DNA from: Verrucomicrobiaceae bacterium
GTDB lineage: Bacteria; Verrucomicrobiota; Verrucomicrobiia; Verrucomicrobiales; Akkermansiaceae
Direction of reading: 5' to 3'
Assembly: GCA_027491155.1 (NCBI GenBank)
Contig: JAIXWR010000018.1
Span: 1-64,000, forward strand
DNA: 64,000 nucleotides
The position numbers were made by a program, and so were the translations under genes. The notes beneath the pieces were generated by a model that was not told where the DNA came from, made no database searches, and saw only the letters and a program-made list of their open reading frames with translations. The first letter of the stretch is position 1, and each line of letters starts with the position of its first letter. Below are positions 38,374 through 45,279 of this stretch, one piece after another.

Positions 38374-39297
38374 TTATTCCCCCGCCGGCTTCAGCCAGTA
38401 AAGCACCGCCATCCGCACCGCGATGCCGTTCTCGACCTGGCGGTTGATCAGGCTGCGGGAGTAATCCATCGCACCGTCGCACAACTCCACCCCGCGGTTC
38501 ACCGGACCGGGATGCATCAGCCACAAGCCTTCGCCGTCGATCCGTTTCAGTCGCTCCTCGGTGATCCCGTAAACCTTGTGATACTCCCGCAGGCTCGGGA
38601 AAAACTGGACGTCCTGGCGTTCCATCTGGACCCGCAGCAGATACACGACGTCGGGCTTCCACTTCATCGCTTCCTCGTAGTCGGTGAAGCGCAGGATGTT
38701 CTCCGGGCCCGACTTCGGCACCAGCGAGCCGGGCCCGAGATAGGCCACCTTGGCGTCGAGCCGCTTGAGGATGGTGCTGGTCGAGCGCGCGACGCGGCTG
38801 TGCAGGATATCGCCGATGATCAGGACCTTCTTGCCCTCCAACCCCTCGGGATAGACCTCCTTCAGCGTGAAGGCATCCAACAAGGCCTGCGTCGGATGCG
38901 CGTGCGCCCCGTCGCCGGCATTGATCACGCTGGCCTTCGTCATCCCGGCGATCATCCCCGGCAGGCTGCTGCGGCCGTGGCGGACCACGATGTAGTCGGT
39001 CCGCATCGCCTGAAGGGTCTCGATCGTCTCGCGGACCGACTCGCCTTTCACCACCGAGGAATGCGGCACGTCGAAGTTCGTCACGTCGGCCGACAGGCGC
39101 TTGGCAGCGACTTCAAACGAGGAATGGGTGCGGGTGCTCGGCTCGTAGAACAGCATCAGCACCGACTTGCCCTTGAGCGCGGGGACCTTCTTCACGGAGC
39201 GGGTGAAGAGTTCCTTGAAGGGAACGGCCTGGTTCAGGAGGAGATCGATCTCTTCCCGGTCGAGCGATGCGATGTCGAGGAGGTCCTTACGGGCCAT
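38374..39297 (-). CDS. pyrB: Aspartate carbamoyltransferase catalytic chain
   Basis: Condenses carbamoyl phosphate and aspartate, the committed step of pyrimidine synthesis. 307 residues. Carbamoyl-phosphate loop FYEPSTRTHSSFE, the ATCase loop VVKGESVRET, HAHPTQALLDAFTL and the HPGPVNRGVEL segment are all present. Start at ATG 39297, which overlaps the upstream membrane-protein gene by 11 bp. It is the last gene of a pyrR-membrane protein-pyrB operon. No regulatory subunit pyrI is visible, as is usual in PyrR-controlled operons. Confidence 0.97.
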   Translation of the reverse strand: MARKDLLDIASLDREEIDLLLNQAVPFKELFTRSVKKVPALKGKSVLMLFYEPSTRTHSSFEVAAKRLSADVTNFDVPHSSVVKGESVRETIETLQAMRTDYIVVRHGRSSLPGMIAGMTKASVINAGDGAHAHPTQALLDAFTLKEVYPEGLEGKKVLIIGDILHSRVARSTSTILKRLDAKVAYLGPGSLVPKSGPENILRFTDYEEAMKWKPDVVYLLRVQMERQDVQFFPSLREYHKVYGITEERLKRIDGEGLWLMHPGPVNRGVELCDGAMDYSRSLINRQVENGIAVRMAVLYWLKPAGE

Positions 39298-39943
39298 GCG
39301 TGGAGGTGAGTTGGAGGATTCCGAAAACGAGGACGAGCAGGGTGACGATGGCGATGAAGCCGGCGTGATGGCTGGAGCGCGGCTTCTTCCAGACGATCCA
39401 ACCGGCAAGCAGGAACGCGGTCCCGCAAAACAGGCCCAGCGACCCGAGCCCCGCCTTGGAAAGCCAGGGCTGCCGCGAAAGGTCGGCCATCCACAGCGCG
39501 GGAAAGTCCATCGGCGGCACCCCGGGCGACCAGACCGCGAACCAGGCGCACACGGCACCGCACAGCGGCAGCAGGTAGCCGAACCCGATGACCGGCCACG
39601 GCAGGGCCAACTGTTGAAGGTGGGAGATCGACTGGTCGGGCGGCGTGATCTGCTGGCGCCGCATTTCCATCAGCTCTTCCTCGCTGCGCCGGCGGAGGGG
39701 AATCCCCGACGAGGAAAGCGGGACGGCAGGCCGGACCCGATCCTCGTGTTTTTGTTCCGACTTCCGCAGCGAGCGCACCGGCTTCGGCGGTGCAGGTGCC
39801 GGGGCGGGAGCCTCGGCTTTCGCAGCCGCGGCGGCAGGTCTTTCCCCGCTCTCCGCAGGTGCAGGGACCGCCGCGCCGGGAATGCCCATCGACTCGCGGA
39901 GCTTCGCGATCTCTTCGGCGGATTTCCGGCGTTGCGGCAGCAT
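39287..39943 (-). CDS. Membrane protein of unknown function between pyrR and pyrB
   Basis: 218 residues. The cytoplasmic N-terminal half is low-complexity and charged (ERPAAAAAKAEAPAPAPAPP, then KSEQKHEDRVRP and RRRSEEELMEMRRQQI). The C-terminal half has three hydrophobic helices (about 115-140, 164-185, 196-212). There is no recognised domain. Three bp separate it from pyrR and it overlaps pyrB by 11 bp, so it is tightly coupled to pyrimidine synthesis genes. A role as uracil/pyrimidine-related membrane factor is possible, but nothing in the sequence proves it. Confidence 0.7.
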   Translation of the reverse strand: MLPQRRKSAEEIAKLRESMGIPGAAVPAPAESGERPAAAAAKAEAPAPAPAPPKPVRSLRKSEQKHEDRVRPAVPLSSSGIPLRRRSEEELMEMRRQQITPPDQSISHLQQLALPWPVIGFGYLLPLCGAVCAWFAVWSPGVPPMDFPALWMADLSRQPWLSKAGLGSLGLFCGTAFLLAGWIVWKKPRSSHHAGFIAIVTLLVLVFGILQLTSTHGP

Positions 39944-39946
39944 GGG

Positions 39947-40477
39947 TCAGCCAGGGTTTCTCTCGACGATCTCGATCTTGTCCTCCCCGTCGGCGGCTTC
40001 CAAGGAAACAAGCACGTGGTCGAAGCGCGAGGTTTCCAGGCAGATCCCGACGTAGTCCGGCTGGATCGGCATCTCGCGGTGGCCGCGGTCGATCAGCACC
40101 GCCAGCTCGACCTTGGCCGGGCGGCCGTAGTCGGAAAGCGCGTCGAGCGCCGCACGGATCGTCCGGCCGGTGAAAAGGACGTCGTCGACCAGGATGATGT
40201 GCGCGCCATCGACCGTAAACGGGATGTCGCTCTCCTGCAGCTTCGGATTCTCGTGCAGGTGCTCGTAGTCGTCGCGGTAGAGGGAAATGTCGAGCACCCC
40301 CAGCTCCAGCTCGCGGTCCTCCTCCGCCAGCCGGTTGCACAGGCGCTCCGCCACCTCGTCGCCGCGGCTGCGGATGCCCACCAGGGCGATGGCTTTGCCC
40401 TCCGTCCGTTCGCGGATGGCGGCGGCAAGGGCGACGATGCCCTGCTCGATGTCGTCGGGTCCGAGAATTCGGCTCAT
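39947..40477 (-). CDS. pyrR: Bifunctional pyr operon regulator/uracil phosphoribosyltransferase
   Basis: 176 residues, normal size. The PRPP-binding loop is IILVDDVLFTGRTIRAALDAL (about residues 98-118), preceded by LVGIRSRGDEVAERL and LDISLYRDD. In many bacteria PyrR binds UMP and pyr mRNA leaders to cause attenuation; some homologues only make UMP. Start ATG 40477 (MSRILGPDDI) is preferred over an upstream in-frame codon. The upstream region holds a 21-bp palindrome (40500-40566), which could be a repeat rather than a PyrR-binding leader. Confidence 0.95.
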   Translation of the reverse strand: MSRILGPDDIEQGIVALAAAIRERTEGKAIALVGIRSRGDEVAERLCNRLAEEDRELELGVLDISLYRDDYEHLHENPKLQESDIPFTVDGAHIILVDDVLFTGRTIRAALDALSDYGRPAKVELAVLIDRGHREMPIQPDYVGICLETSRFDHVLVSLEAADGEDKIEIVERNPG

Positions 40478-40499
40478 GAGTGGAAAAAGGAGTTCTTGG

Positions 40500-40566
40500 G
40501 GAGCGCCGGCTTTAGCCGGCAAGTGCCGGTGGACGAAAAAGGCAGGCCGGCTAAAGCCAGCGCTCC
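40500..40566. repeat. Long inverted repeat upstream of pyrR
   Basis: The 21-bp arms at 40500-40520 and 40546-40566 differ at only one position (core GCCGGCTTTAGCCGGC in the left, GCCGGCTAAAGCC in the right). Each left arm also holds its own small hairpin CCGGCTTTAGCCGG. The spacer is AAGTGCCGGTGGACG plus an A-run. It is likely a REP-type repeat between purD's end and pyrR's start. Confidence 0.75.
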
Positions 40567-40604
40567 GCCTGCGGCAGCAAAGTCATGGGAGGCACAGTGA
40601 TTCA

Positions 40605-41861
40605 TCAATCTTCGAAGCTACTAATCCCAATGTCGCGCCTGCGCTGCATGCCATCGAAGGAAACCTTGTCCGTCGCCGCATGCGCCGCGGCGACCGCATC
40701 CTGCCGGGTCTCACCACCGGCGACCACTGCCAAAACCCGGCCTCCATTGGTTTCCCATTCGCCCGCGGCATTGCGGCGGGTGCCGGCGTGATAGACCCGG
40801 GCATTCCCGACCTCCTCGAGCCCCCGGATCACGTCGCCGCTGCGGGAGCTCTCGGGATAGCCGGCGGAGGCCAGCACCACGCAGACACTCCAGCCTTCGT
40901 CGAAGGAGATCAGTTCCGGCTTCAGCTCGCCCTTCGCCCCGGCGAGGCAGAAGGCGGCAAGGTCGCCCTTCACCAGCGGCATCACCGCCTGGCATTCCGG
41001 GTCGCCGAAGCGGCAGTTGTACTCGATCACCTTCGGGCCGTCCGGCGTGAGCATCAGGCCGAAGTAAAGGAATCCGCGGTAAGGCAGACCATCCTCGCGC
41101 AAGCCCGCGACCGTCGGGGCGACGATGTCCTTCCCGATCTCCGCCAGCAGTTCGGCGGAGATCAACCGCCGGCTCGCCACCGCGCCCATGCCGCCGGTGT
41201 TCGGCCCGGCATCGCCCTCGCCCAGCCGCTTGTAGTCGCGGGCCGGGGTGAAGACGAGATAGCGGTCGTCCACGATCGCCGCGAAAATCGAAACCTCCGG
41301 GCCGGTGAGAAAGTCCTCCACCAGCACCCGGCCGGGGCCGAAACGCTGCTGTACGAAGACCTCGTCGAGGAAGTCCGTCGCCTCGCGCTCGACCATGCAC
41401 ACCGCCACGCCCTTCCCCGCGGCGAGTCCGTCGAACTTGAGCACCGTCGGGAATTTCCCGCCGATCGCCGCGACCGTCTCCTCCAGCGTCGCGCACGCCG
41501 TCGCCTTCGCGGTCGGGATGCCGTGGCGCTCCAGGAACTTCTTCGCGAACTCCTTGCTGGCCTCGAGTTGCGCCGATTGCAGATGCGGCCCCCAGCAGGG
41601 AATCCCGGCCTTCTCACAGAGATTCGCCAGCCCCTCGCCCTTGACCAGATAGCTCTCCTCGCCGGCCACGCAGAGGTCGACCTCGTTCGCGCTCATCCAC
41701 GCCACCAGCGATTCCAGACCGTCCGCCGGCACCGGCTTCGCCAGCCCGGAAATCGCGTCGCTGCCCGGAAAGCAGAACAACTCGTGGCTCCCCGGCGATT
41801 CCGCCAGCGCCCGCACCAGCGCGTGCTCGCGCCCCCCTTTTCCCACGACGACAATCTTCAT
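40605..41861 (-). CDS. purD: Phosphoribosylamine-glycine ligase
   Basis: ATP-grasp enzyme forming glycinamide ribonucleotide, step two of purine synthesis. 418 residues. Opening VVGKGGREHALVRALAES, the ATP-grasp loop VLKFDGLAAGKGVAVC, and the conserved NTGGMGAVA, YNCRFGDPECQ and C-terminal GGRVLAVVAGGETRQDAVAAA are as expected. A promoter-like TTGAGT-N17-CAAAAC ends 11 nt before the ATG. The gene consumes glycine, which the glycine cleavage genes nearby also consume. Confidence 0.98.
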   Translation of the reverse strand: MKIVVVGKGGREHALVRALAESPGSHELFCFPGSDAISGLAKPVPADGLESLVAWMSANEVDLCVAGEESYLVKGEGLANLCEKAGIPCWGPHLQSAQLEASKEFAKKFLERHGIPTAKATACATLEETVAAIGGKFPTVLKFDGLAAGKGVAVCMVEREATDFLDEVFVQQRFGPGRVLVEDFLTGPEVSIFAAIVDDRYLVFTPARDYKRLGEGDAGPNTGGMGAVASRRLISAELLAEIGKDIVAPTVAGLREDGLPYRGFLYFGLMLTPDGPKVIEYNCRFGDPECQAVMPLVKGDLAAFCLAGAKGELKPELISFDEGWSVCVVLASAGYPESSRSGDVIRGLEEVGNARVYHAGTRRNAAGEWETNGGRVLAVVAGGETRQDAVAAAHAATDKVSFDGMQRRRDIGISSFED

Positions 41862-41872
41862 GCTCCGGGGCG

Positions 41873-41901
41873 GTTTTGGGCCAGCGGAGCGGCGGACTCA
41901 A
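41873..41901 (-). promoter_or_regulatory. Putative purD promoter
   Basis: Minus strand TTGAGT (41896-41901), 17-nt spacer, CAAAAC (41873-41878), 11 nt to the ATG. Confidence 0.3.
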
Positions 41902-41966
41902 CCCCCAAAATCCCCCCACGTCATGGCGTAATGGTTCCGCGGGCCGGATCGTGGGAATCTTTCGCC

Positions 41967-42110
41967 ATGAAGATCGCCAACCGCTTCAGCACCCGCCTCC
42001 TCCTCACCCTCGCCCTTGCCGCCGCCGCCACCGCCTGGATTCCCCAGGAGAAGGGCAAGCGCAAGCTCCGCATGGCCGACGCCGCGCCGGTCGCCAGCCA
42101 GCTCGCCTGA
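41967..42110 (+). CDS. Small exported peptide, 47 residues
   Basis: Short ORF MKIANRFSTRLLLTLALAAA followed by ATAWIPQEKGKRKLRMADAA. A signal-peptide-like N-terminus with an Ala-rich h-region suggests a small secreted or membrane peptide. No similarity is recognised. Coding status is uncertain because of its length; the initiating ATG is well placed and the hydrophobic/basic organisation supports it. Confidence 0.45.
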   Translation: MKIANRFSTRLLLTLALAAAATAWIPQEKGKRKLRMADAAPVASQLA

Positions 42111-42179
42111 AACGAAAACCCCACCCTCCGGTTGCTGTCCGGGACAGCGGCAGCCGGATGAGATTCCCCCAACCAAGTC

Positions 42180-42341
42180 ATGACACCCGGATTCCCCCTG
42201 AAACTGGCCCTTGTCGCCGTTTCCCTCTACGTCTTCCTGACGATCGTTTTCCTCGACGGAAAGGAGCGCGACGACACCGGCAGCCCGCCGCGGGTCGCCG
42301 AAAAAGCCCCGGCTCCAGTATCGCCCGCGCCGGGCATGTAG
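42180..42341 (+). CDS. Small single-span membrane protein, 53 residues
   Basis: MTPGFPLKLALVAVSLYVFL then TIVFLDGKERDD and a Pro-rich tail. One transmembrane helix (about 6-25) followed by a charged, disordered C-terminus. Its stop codon is the TAG of a GTAGCGGA sequence like the repeats elsewhere in the window. Unknown function; uncertain but plausible gene. Confidence 0.42.
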   Translation: MTPGFPLKLALVAVSLYVFLTIVFLDGKERDDTGSPPRVAEKAPAPVSPAPGM

Positions 42342-42345
42342 CGGA

Positions 42346-42480
42346 TCAGCCGCGGATCCAGTCCTCGCACTCCACGCCGGGGATCCGCGACAAGTGACGG
42401 CTGTTGCCCGTCACGATCTTGCCCTTCACGGACCGAGCGATCGACGATCGCCTGGACGATGACTTGCGGGCGGACACCAG
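42346..42480 (-). pseudogene. Remnant of a PIN-domain (VapC-type) protein
   Basis: Minus-strand reading before a TGA at 42346: KIVTGNSRHLSRIPGVE then CEDWIRG. This is the C-terminal end of PIN-domain toxins (V-T-x-N-x-R-H-x-x-R-I-P-G...W). The sequence upstream in the same frame does not continue as a PIN domain; another frame carries AIVDRSVREG, suggesting a frameshifted or deleted relic. No start codon or antitoxin is visible. Confidence 0.5.
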
Positions 42481-42482
42481 CC

Positions 42483-43007
42483 TCACTTGCCAATCCGATC
42501 GGCGGGCACGGCAGCCTTGCGCTTCGCGAATTCGGCCTCGTCGATCTTCCTGAGAACGAAGGGAACCTGATTCTCCCCTCCCGCTACGGTAATCTGTTGG
42601 TCTTTGATCAAGAGTTCGAGCGCCTGGGCCTTGTTGGCGGGGTCGGGGTTCACGGCGCGGACCTTGAGCGAACCGGCGGCTTTGCCGGCTGCGAGTAGTT
42701 CGTAAGGCACGTCCATGATTCCTTGCTCCGTGTAGACGTGAACCGTTCCCGGTTTGACGTGGAAAGTGACATTCGAAGACTCCCCGGCCAGGGCTTGGGC
42801 GTCTTCCTTCGGCATGATCTTCTTTTCGACAAGAAGCTTCACCATTGCTTCTGCATCAGGAGCCCAGTAGCCCATCATCTTTTTCTCCAGTTGCTTGGAG
42901 ACATCGCCGTCGGCAACTTGCGCGGCGGGTTTGGCCTCGGGTTCGGCAGCAGGTGCCGGAATGGCGAGGGCGATCATGGCGATGGTCGGAATGATGATTC
43001 TTCTCAT
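42483..43007 (-). CDS. Exported protein of unknown function
   Basis: 174 residues with signal peptide MRRIIIPTIAMIALAIPAPAA. Mature part: a Lys/Glu-rich region (SKQLEKKMMGYWAPDAEAMV), and a beta-rich region (NVTFHVKPGTVHVYTEQGIMDV) with a helix-strand pattern that resembles lipocalin-like or DUF-type exported domains. Lower GC and less biased codon usage than the neighbours suggest a recent arrival or weak expression. It lies alone after a 270-bp gene-free stretch. Confidence 0.62.
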   Translation of the reverse strand: MRRIIIPTIAMIALAIPAPAAEPEAKPAAQVADGDVSKQLEKKMMGYWAPDAEAMVKLLVEKKIMPKEDAQALAGESSNVTFHVKPGTVHVYTEQGIMDVPYELLAAGKAAGSLKVRAVNPDPANKAQALELLIKDQQITVAGGENQVPFVLRKIDEAEFAKRKAAVPADRIGK

Positions 43008-43105
43008 GTGTTTCGCTGGTTGGCCTGGAGTGAGCGAGGTTCCTGTAGTGGACCGATTCGGGTGCTTCGAAAGGAATGGGGCGCTTCACGAGATAGCACA
43101 GCGGA

Positions 43106-43119
43106 CGGAACATGTTCCG
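43106..43119. promoter_or_regulatory. 14-bp perfect palindrome upstream of the exported protein gene
   Basis: CGGAACATGTTCCG, about 100 bp before the ATG at 43007 (minus strand). Possible operator for an unknown regulator. The order GAAC-AT-GTTC is the inverse of the TGTTC-N4-GAACA LexA-type pattern. Confidence 0.3.
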
Positions 43120-43276
43120 AATTTCTTTCGTTGTGGTGCATGCAGGCCACCCCATCCAGTCGAGAGATTTCTTCCGGTGTCAGGCACGAGGATCGCCGGT
43201 TGTGTGCCATGCCGAAGGTCCTCAAAGATTCGGAAGTGCACGCCACAGCGCCACTGCCGCGGTCACCGCAGGCCCG

Positions 43277-44287
43277 CTACGCAACCCTTCTGCTTGCTCG
43301 CTCCCAATCCGCCTTCTCCAAGCAGCACGGGTCCGCCGCCACCCAGTGGCCGGGCTCGATCTCGCGCAGCGAAAGGTCGGCACCGATCGTCTCGTCGTAG
43401 CGCGGGTGCTTCAAGCGGTGCCCGAAGGCACTGCCTTTCGGCGGATCGATCGGCGACGGCACGTCGCCCTCCAGCAGGATGCGCTTCTTCTCCAGCGTCG
43501 GGTCGGGCTCCGGGATCGCCGACAGCAGCGCCTTGGTGTAGGCGTGCTTCGGGTTCCGGTAGATCGCGTCGGCTCCCGCCATCTCCACGATCTTGCCCAA
43601 GTACATCACCGCCACCCGGTCGGAGATGTGCTTCACCACCGCCAGGTCGTGGGCGATGAAAAGATAGGAAAGCCCCAGGTCCTGCTGGAGCTCCAGCAGC
43701 AGGTTGAGCACCTGCGATTGGACCGAGACATCCAGCGCCGACACCGGCTCGTCGCAGATGATGAGCTTCGGATTCAGGGCGATCGCCCGGGCGATCCCGA
43801 TCCGCTGCCGCTGGCCGCCGGAGAACTCGAAGGGATAGCGGTCCGCCGCCGCCCGCTGCAGTCCCACGCGCTCCAGCAGCTCGTCCACCCGCTTCCGCCG
43901 TTCCGCCGCGCTGCCCGTGCCGTGGATGATCAGCGGCTCCTCGATGATCTCGCGCACGCTCAGCCGAGCATTCAGCGACTCGACCGGATCCTGGAAGACC
44001 ATCTGCAGGTCGCTGCGGATCGGCCGCATCGCACCGCGCCCGAGTCGGGTGATGTCGCGCCCGTCGAAGTGGATGCTCCCCGCATTGGCGTCGTGCAGCC
44101 GGACGATCGCCTTGCCAAGCGTCGACTTCCCGCAGCCCGATTCGCCGACCAGCCCCAGCGTTTCGCCCGGGGCGATGTCGATCGACACGCCGTCGACCGC
44201 CTTCACCGAACCGGTCTGGCGCATGAAGAGACCGCCCGAAACCGGGAAGTGCACCTTGAGATCGCGGACGGAAAGGATCGGGGTCAT
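43277..44287 (-). CDS. Peptide ABC transporter ATP-binding protein, DppF/OppF type
   Basis: 336-residue ATPase. Walker [15 protein letters not shown], signature FSGGQRQRIGIARA, Walker B LIICDEPVSALD, switch His in FIAHDLAVV. The C-terminal peptide-transporter extension is present, but its usual Cys motif GCxFxxRCP is changed to GSAFGHRLKHP, which removes the first two cysteines. Last gene of the yejB-yejE-yejA-ATPase-ATPase operon; its start overlaps the preceding ATPase by ATGA. In the E. coli Yej system both ATPase domains are in one protein (YejF); here they are separate. Confidence 0.94.
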   Translation of the reverse strand: MTPILSVRDLKVHFPVSGGLFMRQTGSVKAVDGVSIDIAPGETLGLVGESGCGKSTLGKAIVRLHDANAGSIHFDGRDITRLGRGAMRPIRSDLQMVFQDPVESLNARLSVREIIEEPLIIHGTGSAAERRKRVDELLERVGLQRAAADRYPFEFSGGQRQRIGIARAIALNPKLIICDEPVSALDVSVQSQVLNLLLELQQDLGLSYLFIAHDLAVVKHISDRVAVMYLGKIVEMAGADAIYRNPKHAYTKALLSAIPEPDPTLEKKRILLEGDVPSPIDPPKGSAFGHRLKHPRYDETIGADLSLREIEPGHWVAADPCCLEKADWERASRRVA

Positions 44288-45279
44288 GCGGCGGACGAAT
44301 CGTAACAACTCGGGCATGCCTCGACCCAGTGCCCGGGCGAGGCTTCGATGAAGGGCGGGCGCTCCCGCAGCAGCTTGGAAAGCTGGCGGTCCATCCGCTG
44401 GCAAAAGCGGCAGCCGGGGACGAAATCCTTGAGCGACGCGACCATCCCCGGAATCACCGGCAGCTTCGACTTCCGCGGCGTGTCCATCCGCGGGATCGAA
44501 GCCAGCAGGCCGCGCGTGTAGGCATGAAGGGGCCGGGCGAAAAGCTCTCTCACCGGCGCGCGCTCGACGACCCGGCCGCCGTACATCACGACCACCTCGT
44601 CGCAGGTTTCCGCGATCACGCCGAGATCGTGCGTGATCAGCATCACCGACATCCCCATCTCCGCCTGAAGGCGCTTCATCAGGTCGAGGATCTGCGCCTG
44701 CACCGTGACATCGAGCGCCGTGGTCGGCTCGTCCGCGATCACCAGGTCGGGCTTGCAGGCCAGCGCCATGGCGATCACCACCCGCTGCCGCATCCCGCCG
44801 GAAAGCTGGTGCGGGTAGTCCCCCGCCCTCTGTTCGGGCGCCGGGATTTTCACCAGCCGCAGCATTTCGATCGATGCCTCCCAGGCCTCTTTCTTGTTCA
44901 TCCCCTTGTGCAGCAGGAAGCACTCGGAAAGCTGCTTGCCGATCCGCTGCACCGGATTGAGCGCCGTCATCGGCTCCTGGAAAATCACGCCGATCTCGTT
45001 GCCGCGGACCTTGCGCAGTTCCTCGGGCTTGAGCCGCGTCAGGTCGCGCCCTTTGAACATCACCTCGCCCTGCAGGATCTTCCCCGCGGGCTGGGGCAGC
45101 AGCCGCACCAGCGACATCGCCGTCACGCTCTTCCCGCAGCCGGACTCGCCCACGATGCCGAGCGTCTTGCCCCGCTCGACCGAAAACGAAACCTGGTCGA
45201 CGGCACGGACCAGCCCGCCGTCTGTGTCGAAGGCGGTGATCAGATCGCGGACCTGGAGCAGGGGTTCGGACATGGTCAT
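44284..45279 (-). CDS. Peptide ABC transporter ATP-binding protein, DppD/OppD type
   Basis: 331-residue ATPase. Walker [17 protein letters not shown]-loop [11 protein letters not shown], signature [14 protein letters not shown], Walker [14 protein letters not shown]-loop [11 protein letters not shown]. The C-terminal extension keeps four cysteines (PGCRFCQRM and EACPSCYD), as in OppD-type subunits. Start at ATG 45279 overlaps the yejA-like gene stop by ATGA (a second Met two codons later is possible). With the downstream DppF-like protein it forms the energy unit for this operon and perhaps also for the divergent operon. Confidence 0.94.
   Translation of the reverse strand: MTMSEPLLQVRDLITAFDTDGGLVRAVDQVSFSVERGKTLGIVGESGCGKSVTAMSLVRLLPQPAGKILQGEVMFKGRDLTRLKPEELRKVRGNEIGVIFQEPMTALNPVQRIGKQLSECFLLHKGMNKKEAWEASIEMLRLVKIPAPEQRAGDYPHQLSGGMRQRVVIAMALACKPDLVIADEPTTALDVTVQAQILDLMKRLQAEMGMSVMLITHDLGVIAETCDEVVVMYGGRVVERAPVRELFARPLHAYTRGLLASIPRMDTPRKSKLPVIPGMVASLKDFVPGCRFCQRMDRQLSKLLRERPPFIEASPGHWVEACPSCYDSSAA

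Noticed and set aside
43106-43119. GGAACATGTTCC palindrome as a LexA site
   Set aside because: Half-sites are in the inverse order and 2-nt spacing compared with TGTTC-N4-GAACA; kept only as an unknown operator candidate.
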